From NCBI GenBank assembly GCA_963169105.1, contig OY720636.1, positions 81,518,123 to 81,582,122 on the forward strand: 64,000 bases of DNA, in the 5' to 3' direction. How positions within the stretch are numbered: the stretch's first letter is position 1; every line of letters starts with the position of its first letter. A program made the position numbers and the translations under genes. Under the pieces are notes generated by a model, which was given only the letters and a program-made list of their open reading frames with translations, did no database searches and was not told where the DNA came from. Source of the DNA: Ceriagrion tenellum. Taxonomy: Eukaryota; Arthropoda; Insecta; Odonata; Coenagrionidae. Below, in pieces: positions 37,961 to 49,398 of the stretch.

Positions 37961-39561
37961 AGGAGTATTCAATTTGAAAATAAAATTGCATAGCATGATG
38001 CACAATGATGATTGACTTTGCAAGAAGAGGAGTAAAATTCAAAGCCATCTTGCCCCATGAGATTCTTAAACATATAAAAAAGGAATAAAAGTATTAGTAG
38101 TGGTAGTGTTAAAATTTCAGGTGCGTCGACGGCGGTGGTCATTTGCACCATAGGAATAAAAGATTTGGTACTTTCCAGGCGAGTATTGCGTAAAGTCCGA
38201 TAGAAATCCACACACGTTACCAAAGGGCTCCGCATGAGGAAGAGACCAAGTTATGCCTCATGTTACTAGAATGAGCGACAAGAAGAGAATACGCACTCCG
38301 CTTAAATATATATGCCCTCCCTGCCTCCCGAAGACCTCATCCAAACATATACCGCAATCCGTCAAAAGAGAAGGATTACGCCAACCACTCACGCCCGTGA
38401 CGAGTTAAGGCTCCGGGCTTCTGGCGAGGAAATAAAGAGTTGATGACCCAATTCGTGGAATCGTCGGGTAAAACGGAAAGCATTTCCTTGAGCATCAATT
38501 TACCACCCTCTTCCAACCTCCGCTTGGAAAAACGCGTGGCTGTACATGACAAGGCTACGCGCCGCGGAACGACGAAGCGACGAGCGAAAAGAAGCGACGT
38601 GGAGTGGGAAGCCAGGGTACCCGAGGGCAGGAGGTGGGGGAGGGGCCTTATCGCACCCTTCTTATCCCACCTCTTCTGCCCGGAGTGGAGAGAGTGCGAG
38701 GGTCCTCATTCACCAACCCCTCGGGTCATCCCCCCGCACTTCCCGACAGTCCCACGAGGGGCAATAAATCTAAGCGGCGATGGCGGTCAGAAGCAGCTGC
38801 ACTAGGGAAAGAAACTGTGCAGGAACGAGAGACTACTGAAGGAAAAGGCATGGGAAGCAAAAGAGAAAAGAGGAAAAGATAGAAGGCCAAGTTGAAAGCG
38901 GCGACTAAATCAAGCACGGACAATGATATGGAGAAATTGAATCAATTGTGGCATTCCAGTTTCACGTGCTCCAACACTTAAGGTCACTTATCCCTTACCG
39001 TATGACACAGGCAGACAGACATGAAAGCATCCAGAAAGAATTGTACTTTCACGCATTTAAAATCAATCCAAGCCCATCCGTGCTTCAACTTCGGTGATCA
39101 AGCAAAAGTGTGTGCTTCCATTGCGGCAGCTGTACAACCTTCACCCTTTGGCTAAGCTCTTTCCAGGCCTGTTTGAAGTAAAAACCTACAACTCGACAAT
39201 ATGTCTGAAATTACGAATATCACAAGTCCAGAAACCAACCTCTTTTCTCTCACAGGTCGCTTGTTTTCGCTATCTCCGGTGATCATCTACTGAGAATGAA
39301 TTTTTCACGTAAACGTAGTCGTACATGCCATTCCCCCATCATAGACTAGGGCGTATAAAACAAACACGCATGCAGTTTGCGTAATTAGGAGTCGGAAGTG
39401 ATACCGAACAGAATGTCAAACCCTCCGATTGCTAATAGATCAATCCGTTGAAGATTACAGAGCACGAGAGGTGGAATCTCTCGAATCATGGAAAAACTCA
39501 AAATCCTCTTAATAAGTATGCGATTGAATCCGGCCAATATTAAACCTATTTCCATTATGCT
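37961..39561. other. Intergenic DNA, GC-rich at 38420-38900
   Basis: The interval 38440-38900 is GC/purine-rich with three + frames open in parallel (121, 73 and 92 aa, Arg/Pro/Ser-rich, no domain). The flanks are AT-rich and closed. No gene is called. Confidence 0.45.
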
Positions 39562-39609
39562 GGGAATATACCAGACGGGTTAACCGGGAATATACCAGAC
39601 GGGTTAACC
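39562..39609 (+). repeat. Perfect 24-bp tandem duplication
   Basis: The unit starting GGGAATATACCAGACGGGTT (24 bases) occurs twice without mismatch at 39562-39585 and 39586-39609. This is a recent duplication. Confidence 0.9.
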
Positions 39610-40930
39610 GAGTTAGAAGACCTGATACTGCTGAAATTTGGCATAAGAGCTCCATTATCAAGAAAAAGAACGACAGGTCTCATCAAAAGTAAGTCCGATT
39701 AAATCAAAGATGATGATAGAAGTGGAAAATTCACAAAATAACCTCATTTACCTGAGAGAACTCAAAGGACAGGCCCCGCCGTTATTCATTAAAATTGGTT
39801 CTTATGAACGAGAAGGCTCGGAAAGTGAGTTTGAAGCACCGAGCGAAGTATTAAACCGATTGCATTGTTCAATACATTCAAATCATAACTCACCCGTATA
39901 TTCTAATACAGCTAAGGTAAGGAAAAACGGTGCACAAAAAAAACCACACAAACGAAGTGATTTTAAAGGAGTCGAAACGGTTATAATAGTCCACTGATAA
40001 ATTCACTGATCCCTTGCATCTTCGTTGCTCGCATGTTTATATTATAAACAACGCCCGAAAAATCACCATTTCTATCTCACTTCGAAAATAAACGCCCAAG
40101 TGTGCACCATAACTTCATGTACCACTCACGCACATTTACCACGGACTCCGAGGGCACTGGGAAATTCTTTCCAGCACTCCGAATCGAAATAGCGCAACAG
40201 CCGGCCTTTTACCGAGCAGTTACTATTTTTCCTAGGCAAATAGGGTGCGAAGAAAACGCAAACAACACCACTCGAAAAATATTCATCCGCACCCATCCCG
40301 CCCGCCCCACCCACGCGCGCAACATCAACGTTTCAATCCCCGAATCCCGGAGAGCACACACACACACCTGGCGAGTGACTCCGCCGAAAAAACACCGGCG
40401 ATGAAAATACTCGGCTCGATAAACACAATAAAGACTCCCAGATATTCTGCAAACCTTGGGAGTGGATATGCGAAATCCGAACACTTCGCATTTCCGATGG
40501 AAAATAAAAATGGAAAAGGGATCGGTGTGTTCGGGGCTCGAGGGAGCAGTAATTTCCACGAAAACATGAGCCGTGCAGGGGAACGGGAGGGGGGTGCCAA
40601 AGAGGGGATATAGGAGAAGGGAGGAAGGGGGCAGGGGGCATGGGCGGAGAGGGACCGTTGGGGAAACAGAGAGAGAGAGAGAGAGAGTGAGAAAATGGCT
40701 CACTGGGAAAGGAAGAGGACGATGAGAAAAAGAGTAAAGGGTGATCCACGAGTTGGGGATTATGAGCAAGAGAGGGTGGAGAGTAATGAAAATGGGGAGG
40801 ATATACACAAATGACGGCGAAGAGAGAATGAAGGAGAGAGGAAAAACAAGAAGAATGCGGAGAAACAACATCTCTGGCGGAGAATGGGAGACTGTTGCCG
40901 GGGGAGTTGAGCATTCTACCAAGTGGGGCT
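39610..40930. other. Mixed DNA, purine-rich at 40560-40900
   Basis: This contains short (CA)n at about 40360-40373 and (GA)n at about 40671-40687. The long minus frames (246 and 231 aa at 40209-41028) lie opposite the purine tract and are Pro/Ser/Leu/Phe-rich. They are judged compositional. No gene is called. Confidence 0.5.
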
Positions 40931-41451
40931 GAGGGACAATGGGTCTCATCGATTTTGATATGCGAAATGAACATGATATTTCGACACAACATGTAGATGG
41001 GAATTAATTCGATAAGTTTCCATACCATATCACACGATATAATTGAACTGGGAACGTATCTTCAATAATTACCACGAATCTACGAATATTCCATGAATAT
41101 TTTAATAAAAGTTATTGGATTTCAATAAAGATAAAAGTTTACTCCAAGTTGGTTCAGTGAACTAGTGCTATAATTACTGAGGCTATATCGTACACTGAGA
41201 GGGACAATGGGGTTAATCGATTGTAATATGCGATATGAACATGATATTTCGACACAGAATGTAGACAGGAACCAATTAGATTAGTTGCAATATCGTATCA
41301 CTTTATATAATTGAATTTGTAACACATCTTTAATAATTGTTACGAATATTCGACCAATCTACGCATATTTCAATAAAAATTATTACCATTGTTCTCTAAG
41401 TAGGCTTAGTTTACAAGTTCTGTCATTACTAAGGTTATATATATATCGCAC
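40931..41451 (+). repeat. Tandem duplication, about 268-bp unit
   Basis: Copy 1 (40931-41198) and copy 2 (41199-41451) both start GAGGGACAATGGG, then share ATATGCGA-ATGAACATGATATTTCGACACA, AT-TAATTCGAT/AATTAGATTAG, TATAATTGAA and AATAAAA-TTATT, ending in a TATATCG-type block. Mismatches and small indels put the copies clearly apart in age. No protein is encoded. Confidence 0.85.
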
Positions 41452-41718
41452 TTCCCAAAAGAATGCCTTAATCCAAAGATGAGCGCGGCATACAAACTTG
41501 AAAACAGGGTTGACAAATGCAATTTTTGGTTTGCTATACCAGCAAACACCGCAAATTACTAATTATTGTAGTGTTACTTCAGGTGCGACTAGGTCGCAGG
41601 AACATGGCGAATACGGAAATTCGACGTTTTTATAACAAAAAATTTCAAAACAATCAGATGCTTATTTACCAGATGTAGGCTTAAGATAAGGTACGGTTGA
41701 TATAATGTACTGGAGCTG

Positions 41719-41756
41719 TTTAAATTACCTTAAGTGAATATTTAAGGTAATTTAAA
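41719..41756. repeat. Perfect 15-bp hairpin
   Basis: TTTAAATTACCTTAA (41719-41733) and TTAAGGTAATTTAAA (41742-41756) are exact complements around an 8-base spacer. Confidence 0.8.
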
Positions 41757-42021
41757 ACATATCGCTGGAGTCTACATCGTCTGAATAACTAACTTGAATT
41801 AATTTGATCGTAATTTGATCATATTTGCAAAACTATCTTCTTAGTACCAAGGGTAGTGGCTAATAACTGCTCGCCAAATACTAGCATGATGCAAGAATTC
41901 CCAATTCCACAACAGTGAATATTAAAGTTAATTTAAAGTACATCTCTGGAGTGTAGATCATCTGGGCTTAACTGACTTGAATTATTGATCCTAGTTCCGG
42001 AATGATCATATTTGTAAAACT
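41734..42021 (+). repeat. Diverged direct repeat pair, ~105 bp
   Basis: Copies at 41734-41835 and 41915-42021 share GTGAATATT-AA, AATTTAAA, the CTGGAGT-TA-ATC-TCTG core, GACTTGAATT/AACTTGAATT and GATCATATTTG-AAAACT. A further 26-bp step repeat (TCACAACTAGCATAATT at 42031 and 42057) follows directly. Confidence 0.7.
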
Positions 42022-42105
42022 TTGCACAACTCACAACTAGCATAATTCACATTTGTTCACAACTAGCATAATTGACAACTCTCCACTCAACTCACGATAA
42101 GGAAA

Positions 42106-42850
42106 TACTAGCTGACCCGTGCGAATATTTCGCACTCCATGCAGATTCTTCCTGGTTCTTCCTTCTTTCTTCCTGTTCTTCTACCTTTCGAATATTTCAC
42201 ACAGTATGCAGCGTCTTCCTGTTTCTTCCTTCTTCTTTCCTGTTCTTCTACCTGTCGAATACTTTGCACAGTATGCAGCTTCTTCCTGTTTCTTCCCATG
42301 GACAATTATATGTTATTTAAGTTGTGTAAAAGATACATAACGTAACGTAAACGGTCACACTGATTGCATGCAGAATGTAAACAATCTACGGTAACTAAAC
42401 GATGTGTTGATAGATGGCGCCTCCTACAGTCTTTTAAGCACGTAGCCATAGCCAACATATTAGTTGATTATATTGTCAACAGATGGCACTATCATTTTTT
42501 AAGAAAAACTTCATTTCTAAATCATTTCTCTTTTTTTCGTCAATAGCGGGGAACATACACTTTAAAACGATGATTTGAACCATTAATTTTGATGAAGAAT
42601 TATGTGAGTTATGGCGTTGCGACAAAAAAACACCTTTGAGAAATAATATATATAATGATGTGTGGAGTCGATATACCTCGAGCGAGTAATCGACATGGAA
42701 TAATCGAAACTTATAAGTCAAATTAATGGGTAAATTTGAGATTGTATTTTTCGTCAGAAGCCGGTGATTTAACGTTTAAAATGATACCTCATTTATCACT
42801 GTAGGTGCAGTATTAACGGAGCATATACGGAATGACAGAAAAAGAGCTTT
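42106..42850 (+). repeat. Interspersed repeat starting TACTAGCTGACCC
   Basis: The stretch opens with TACTAGCTGACCC (42106-42118) and holds a minisatellite (listed separately), AGATGGCGCC and AGATGGCAC motifs, and an internal diverged repetition: the part from TTTTCGTC at 42534 to the AATAATATATATAATGATG block near 42640-42660 resembles 42750-42875. A matching head, TACTAGCCGACCC, exists on the minus strand at 59460. Such CTAGCTGACCC heads are widespread in insect repeat copies. The class was not assigned. Frames inside shift with the 67-bp period and are not coding. Confidence 0.45.
42122..42296 (+). repeat. Minisatellite, 67-bp unit, 2.6 copies
   Basis: Units start at 42122, 42189 and 42256 with CGAATATTTC/CGAATACTTT, continue -CAC--TATGCAG---CTTCCTG, and end in a TTCTTCCT-rich pyrimidine tail. 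Since 67 is not a multiple of three, the apparent Phe/Leu/Ser-rich ORFs change frame from unit to unit and are not proteins. Confidence 0.9.
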
Positions 42851-45670
42851 CTGCAATAATATATAAATATGATATAATGGGGTGAGGAAGAGAGAGTAGG
42901 ATGGGGTGGAGTGTATTTGGAGAATCGGGGGAATAAAAGAGGGATGAGAGAAGGGGAAATAATCGGGATGAGTCGAGGGGGAGAAGAAAGCAGGGAGTGG
43001 CAGAGGGAGATGAAGGGAGGAGGGGAACACAACGGAACGGAGATATCAAAACAAAAGAACAGCGGGACAACTAGTGGGAATGGAGAAAAGTATCGAGGCC
43101 GTAAAAAAAAAGAGTCTAGTACGCCTGTTCCTGCGTGCGAGTGTTATTATTTGAAACGGATTACTGGGAAAGATTTCATTATCCGTGCAGAGAGCAAATA
43201 CTCAGCTGTAATACATTTGAAGAAGGAGAGGTGTGCGGCGAAGGGAGAGCTCGAGCACCATCTCGATGTTCCTGGTGCGGAGAGGAGGCGGAGACGACCA
43301 TGCCGTTTCCCAGGAATTTCGCCCTCCGACAAATGATCGCCGAAAGCTGTACGGATTCTGAGGGCTCAAGAAAGATCTCCACTTTCCTCCAGGCGACATA
43401 CATTTTTGATCGTTTGGAAATGAATTTAATGAACAAGTGCACACAACAGCAGCGTTTTAATATCCTTCTAGTGTTTGCTTTTCCTCCGGTACCAAATACG
43501 CAGCTGACTGCGAAATGTCTTCCTACCTTTCGCGGAGTAATAACTACGAGCATAAATGAAAATGGCCCTCTCAGTAAAAATAACAGTTGGGACTACACAT
43601 CAAAGAGGAAGTAACTCAGCAAGACTAAAGTTTGCGTCACGGTGGAATTTTAACGCAGAAAACGATTCAAAGTTGAGGAGACCACTTTAGATGTGATGAC
43701 GACTACCAAGTACTTTCAGCGAAGGACAAAGACACAGTTATTCACAAAAAGGAAGAGAGCGAACGCCATTATTTACGCCCTTGACAAGTATGATACTTTG
43801 ACTCCGAAGACCACTATTAAAGTTAATCGTTTACCTAACACAACAGGAGATTAAAAAACAGAAGACCACTAAATACACACGTGACAACTTTAATCGCACT
43901 GCGAGCTGTGAACCGAGGCCAGCAGCGAATCGGAAATAAGGGAGGTGTTGATGTTGGCATGCTCGCCGAGAGGAAACAAAAGAGGAAGCTCGGGCGCGAA
44001 AAGGACTGCAGGAAAAAAATTTTCAGGAGGAAGCTGCGAAGAACTACGGGCGGGAGGAAAAAAACGGGGAAAGGTAGCAGGGCCCGACGTGTATTGGTCA
44101 ACGTGGTACACTCCAGAAACAATCTTGGAGCGAGACAGGACATAAAATAAAACACAGGATCACAATGGAATAGAAAAATAAAAAGAGGGACAAGTTGAAT
44201 TCACAAAAGAGGGACGGACGAGCTTTGCGTGTGTGTGTGTTTTCGGGGCTGGCAAGGCAGGAAAAGGGGACGAGGTTTGCAGAAGGGAATAGATTGAGGG
44301 GATACCGGGACGAAAATGAAGGCCGGTAGCCGGAGAGATACGGTCGGAAGGGGAGGAGATGGGAGAGAGAGAAGCCCAAATGAAAGCCTGGTCCGTGAAA
44401 AAGAGAGGAAGAGATAGGAGGGACAAACAATAAGGAAGCGAGGGAAGCGGGGAGGATCACCCAGAAATATATGAAAGAGCGGAGGGTGAAGAGGGGTGGG
44501 CGAGAGGCTGGCGTTGCGGGGATCGGACTCAAGAGGAGGGAAAAAATATGAATATTACGCTCGGATGCCCCCAATCAACTAAATGAGAACACGCCGGCAA
44601 TAAGTCCCGGCGCAGTGTAGAGTCGCGAAGGATCGCCATATCGTGCAGTAAGATTGATAAGGGGGAGGAGAGAAAGGGAGACGGGACAAAGGGGTCTCGC
44701 GCGATGGGTCTCCGAGATGACTCCACGCGGCACAGGATGAAAAACGCACGCGTTCCCGGGGTAATTATAATTTACGTTTACTCGATTTTAATTGAGGCTC
44801 CTCCTCTTCCTACTCCTTAATTCTTCCATACCCCCCTCCACCCACCGCCCTTCCTCCACCCTTTCTGGCCTCCCGAGAAGCTAATTAAAAATTAAGGAAG
44901 GGAAAAATATTGGCCAGGGGAGGACGGCGCAACTTATTATTTTTTTGTTGCTTATATATATTTTTCTCAATAACTTTGCTAAAAATATGATTCTTAACGA
45001 AGCTAATTAACAAAAGATCCTCCCGCAAGGATGCACGCGGAAACTCGAGTTCAGAACTGTTATTTCGTCGTTAATGATGTTAATGTTCAATCAGAGGAGA
45101 GCTCAAGTTTTTCAATTTAACTCCTCGAATTCTTTTTAAGACCATTCGGTGCTTCTTTCCATTTTTAAATATATTTAGAGGAAGCTCAACGCTTACTTGG
45201 AAACTGGAGCGGTTTGAGCTAGCTGGCCGCCTTAACAATAGAAATCTTGGACTAATTACGAAACCAATTACAGAGAGACAAGATAATAAACTTACCCGAG
45301 TTTTGTACAAAATGCTGCAACTACGGCATTGACACATTGTTTCTTGTTATTGTAGAATTCAACAACATATAAATGCCACTACGTTAGCACGTACCAAACT
45401 CCTAATATGCGAGATTGCGAGCACTTGAAAATACACCTACTCTACTCTACGCATACCGTCGTAATATGAAAATAGCCGTAGAGTTTAGAAGTCTTTAGGA
45501 GTACCATTGATCACGTACACTACTCTCCATACTAGAGGCCATAAAGTGTTATTTTTTTAGCAAGGCCAACATGTGTGGAGTGCTATAGCGTGCTTTTATA
45601 AATAAGATGATAGGGAATATTTTTTTACATTAAAACGTAACCAAAAGTTTGACAGTTAAAAAGGTCTCGG
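42851..45670. other. Purine-rich blocks and AT-rich DNA, no gene
   Basis: The intervals 42870-43040 and 43940-44550 are GA-rich on +, giving Pro/Ser/Leu minus frames up to 158 aa. A (GT)n run lies at 44227-44241. The interval 44755-44900 has several TAAT cores (GGTAATTATAATTTACG, TTTTAATTGAGG, GCTAATTAAAAATTAAGG) and may be regulatory. The 159-aa frame 43135-43614 overlaps open frames on the other strand and has no domain I recognise. Confidence 0.4.
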
Positions 45671-45677
45671 TATAATA

Positions 45678-45851
45678 ATCTCCGGTAAAAGTTACCCACG
45701 AAATGACCCAGAATTTAAGTAAACTCAATGCAAACTTCAAGTTTTGGTGTACTGGACCAGCCTGTTGGTTAGATAACGTGAGTTGTATCGGAAAGAGTAC
45801 TTAATAACATAGCTTTTGGTTTCATGTGATAAACATTTTTTTACCGGAGAT
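45678..45851. mobile_element. Short MITE, TA-flanked
   Basis: ATCTCCGGTAAAA at the left end (45678-45690) is repeated in inverse at the right (TTTTACCGGAGAT, 45839-45851). TA dinucleotides flank both ends (45676-45677 and 45852-45853), extending the exact inverted match to 16 bp. A 174-bp non-coding interior between TIRs and TA duplications fits a Tc1/mariner-type MITE, although TA flanks are easily matched by chance in AT-rich DNA. Confidence 0.65.
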
Positions 45852-45854
45852 TAT

Positions 45855-46647
45855 AAAACGAAGCCGACGATTGTGTTACTTGCCATTCGAATTTGTGTTT
45901 ATCACGAAATGCTATAACAACTCTCGTTACCGAATACAATAACACATTGTTGGGCTTTTCGAAATGGGAAAAGGTGATGAGAGGCTACTGAGGAAACTGA
46001 ACTTGGAATTACATCGGCAAAAAACAATTTCCACGGAAAACAAATGGGAGTTTCTGCCCGGGGACCTCCCCACGGCCAAGTTCACGCTAACCGGTGAGAT
46101 AATACCCCCGGAATTTCTCCTCTCTGCGCGGAAGCCTCATGCGAAAACATTCGTTTGAGCGGCCACTTGCACTATTTATTCGCTCCCTATCAATTTAAGC
46201 TCCGCGCTCCCATCACGAGCGCTTCCCCTCGGATCTCATTGCGAATGCATGGGGACCGGAACGGAAAGGGACCGGAAAAAGAGAGCAAAGGACAACAAGG
46301 AGTCCATCCCCTGAACCGCTCCCACAACTCGCCTGAGCTGACCGTCCTCCTCCCTTATTCTTTCTTATTCTCTTTTGGACGCACTTCCTGCCCCACCGAT
46401 CCTCCCGCCGCCGCCGCCTCCCCATAAATCCTCAAGGCATTCGCGTGGCCACCTTACGTATTCACACGGGTTGTTTTCTGGTCCAAATACCAAGAGACTC
46501 TTCACGCCGGCAAAAATTTCAAATGTGCAGGTGGGAACGTTCAATTTCGTCTCCAAAAATCAAGTCTTACTTTTTTCAAACCTAGGACCGATTTTCAATC
46601 AATCCTAAAAGTCCTCCGGTCACTATGAACTTTAATTCTTTCCATGC
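45855..46647. other. Mixed DNA, GC-rich at 46050-46440
   Basis: Short frames (63-90 aa) on both strands, with no domain. Nothing is recognised. Confidence 0.45.
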
Positions 46648-47227
46648 GCTGGGAAAAAGGGATAAAACTGCGGCCATGCCTAACTGTTGTTCGATTTAAT
46701 TTATGATTTTCACAGTTATTCAAGTTACGAAGAATATCTTTCGGGTTTTCTCACATTTTAAAATGTTAAGTCATAAAAATCACAGAAGCTGAGATATATT
46801 CCGCAGGATAGCAGTTGTTCTTTTCATTTTAAAACATGTTACGTCAAAATTTATAGCTCTAGAAAAATTAAGCATATAACTCGCTAATTTCGTTCCTTTA
46901 GTGAACCGAAAAATGAATCGCACACTACAGCAAGAGCTCATTTTCAGGTACTGAGAAAAATGCTGGGAAAAAGGGATTAAACAATAGCCATGCCTAATTA
47001 GAGTTCGATTCGATTTATGATTTTCACACGCATTCGCATTCTGAAGAATATCTTTCTAGATTTCTCATATTTTAAAATGTTAAGTCATAAAAACACAAGC
47101 GGAAAAATATACCGCAGGATAAAAATCGTTTTATTCTATAGAAAAATAAAGCATATAAGTTGTTATTTCCTTTCCTTCAGTGAACCTAAAAATAAATCAT
47201 ACGTTACAGCAACAGCTCTTTTATAGG
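46648..47227 (+). repeat. Tandem duplication, about 314-bp unit
   Basis: Copy 1 (46648-46948) and copy 2 (46962-47227) begin GCTGGGAAAAAGGGAT and share GCCATGCCTAA, TTTATGATTTTCACA, GAAGAATATCTTTC, TTTTAAAATGTTAAGTCATA, CCGCAGGATA, AAAGCATATAA/TTAAGCATATAA, AGTGAACC-AAAAAT-AATC and ACAGCAA-AGCTC. Copy 2 is about 35 bases shorter through an internal deletion. The parent element is not identified. Confidence 0.9.
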
Positions 47228-49372
47228 TTTCGCCGTTATAGCTATTCACTGCATGTTAAATTCATTCACGAAAGCAAGGCAAATTTAGGAAGCATTGAGT
47301 ACATAGAATTTAGCATAGCACAACATCACTATACATTACGTATTCCAGGTCTCATTCATGTTTAAGATAAATCCGCGTGACTTTAATGGTCACATATGGG
47401 TACTTAGGCTGCTAGGCAACTAGGCGTCCGACAATTCTAACACAAGGTGAGCATGTTGGTTACTAATGACTATGCTCAATCCACGCGCAGCTCGCTTGCC
47501 GACAGGTCAGGCAAGATATGCATTACTTTGACACGCCCTTGATTATGCCATATCGCTGGGGTTTGAGATGCAGGTGGCATGTCATGGAGGATTCCATTAG
47601 TAACCACTATTCAATGAAGCAATATCGTATGACGAGGAGAGAATTTCTGTCTTCTGAATACAAACGGTGTCGTACTGCCGCGAATGGTTCCATTTCAAAC
47701 GAACACATGCAATCATACAATGACTTACTATATTCAAGGTATTTTGAGTGTTAAGGCATGTTAAGGAAGAGAAGCTGATTTTCCCCTGAAGTATTTCACG
47801 AACTCCATCCAATATGCTGGAGAAAAATGTACAAACGGAGGGGAAATTAAAGAAAATTTTCGAAAAAATTCCTACGCGAACTTATAATAGAATAATTCAA
47901 ACACTTTATCTCGCCGCTATCTTCACGCTGTTTCAGAAAGGTGAACATGGAAGGGATTCCCATAATATGAAAGTCCATTTTCACATGAAATCCAGCTGTA
48001 GGTGAAATGGATAGCGCTGACAATTAATTAATTTTGCGTAATAGCGTTCATTCTGAATTAGAAACCAACAACAGTCAACACTATAATTTCCCTCAAGGCC
48101 ATAAAAGATAGTCCTAAAAGTTTGTGGCTCCGCAAATACGTTCCTGATATAATTACTACATGTATGCCGTGTGTACTATGTGTATGAGAGCATTATTTGG
48201 AACTCAAATAAAGCACAATAGGAACAAGATTGGTAAGATTTTGGAGGGAAATTCAATTGCGAAGTTAAGATTGCTTACGCCATGATGGATGATTGGTCGG
48301 TTAATGAAGAAAGAATTACTTGGGGAATGAAAGACTGATAGAGAACAACTCGGAGTCCACGAGGGTTTTTAACAACAAAAGACGTCAAGAGGACTACAAG
48401 TTTAACGTCTCCCCCTCAGGACAGAGTCCTTTTTTGCAAATCTATACAAAGAGTATTGAGGTAGTCCTGCACTTGTGGATTTCCACAAAAAATATCCACC
48501 ATCGCTGGGATTACAGCTCGGGCCCTTGGGATGGGAAGCCAATACTCCAGCCACCATATTCAACCCGGACGGAATCCCCATATCCTTAGACAATCTGCGG
48601 GTCGTAATGCGTGATAAATGTAGCTGTTTAATGATTTAAAAAGGACAGGACGCGATGAGATTGCAATGAAGAACGCTGAAATGAATGATGGTCGTAAAAT
48701 CTAAACGCTACACTTAAGGGCAAAGATATGAAGAGCTCTTTCCAATCCTCCACTCCCATGTGAAATAGTGCCACAGAGGTGCACTCACGTGGCTACTTAC
48801 ACTTATTTTACACACCACCTCTGGGTGACTGCTGTCCCCTACCCCTACCATGGTCCGGTCCCAAAAGCGATACCCCTTTTCATTCAGATTACCCCTTCGC
48901 GGATGCTTGGTGTAGGTTTTCCGGTCCAGGCGAAGAGGGTTCTCGGCGAGGATTGCTGCGATAGCGCGAGTAGTTGGAAACAGTGTGATCGCTGCATTTC
49001 TAATGGAAACTTCGTTTTATCAATCAAGGATTTACCCAGGGCTTCCAGAAGGAAATTTTTTCATGAAGGTTTTTACGTTCTGCGAGGTGCATCTATATTA
49101 ATATCTTATTTATTAACCCTTTATCCACGGCTGTATCATGCTTTTGCAACTGTTGTATTTGAAGAAGAGCCGTCTAGCGCAAACAGATTAGTAGAAAGTA
49201 GAGGACCCCCTTAATCCGGTTGTACTCCTTTCCATGGGTTGGTAAAATCAATCATTTAGAAGCACTATCGCAAATGCAGTAGCAAATACAAGTTTCATCT
49301 CAAAATTTATACCAAAATATCAATTTATAGGCACTCCAAATTTACTTGCGAGCTATTCTGATTAATTTAGCG
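47228..49372. other. AT-rich intergenic DNA
   Basis: Frames of 60-89 aa plus one of 148 aa (48768-49214, +) without recognisable motifs. No repeat structure was noticed. Confidence 0.4.
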
Positions 49373-49398
49373 CGATAAGGAATAAAAATTCCTTATCG
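49373..49398. repeat. Perfect 11-bp hairpin
   Basis: CGATAAGGAAT (49373-49383) and ATTCCTTATCG (49388-49398) are exact complements with a 4-base AAAA loop. Further CGAT/ATCG and ACGAT half-sites (ATATCG, ATCGTC, ACGAT) continue to about 49495. Confidence 0.8.

Noticed and set aside
40209..41028. Long minus-strand frames of 246 and 231 aa
   Set aside because: They lie opposite a GA-rich tract in two overlapping registers and are Pro/Ser/Leu/Phe-rich with no domain. They are compositional by-products.
42119..42345. Phe/Leu/Ser-rich ORFs as a membrane peptide
   Set aside because: The underlying 67-bp repeat is not a multiple of three, so each unit is read in a different frame.
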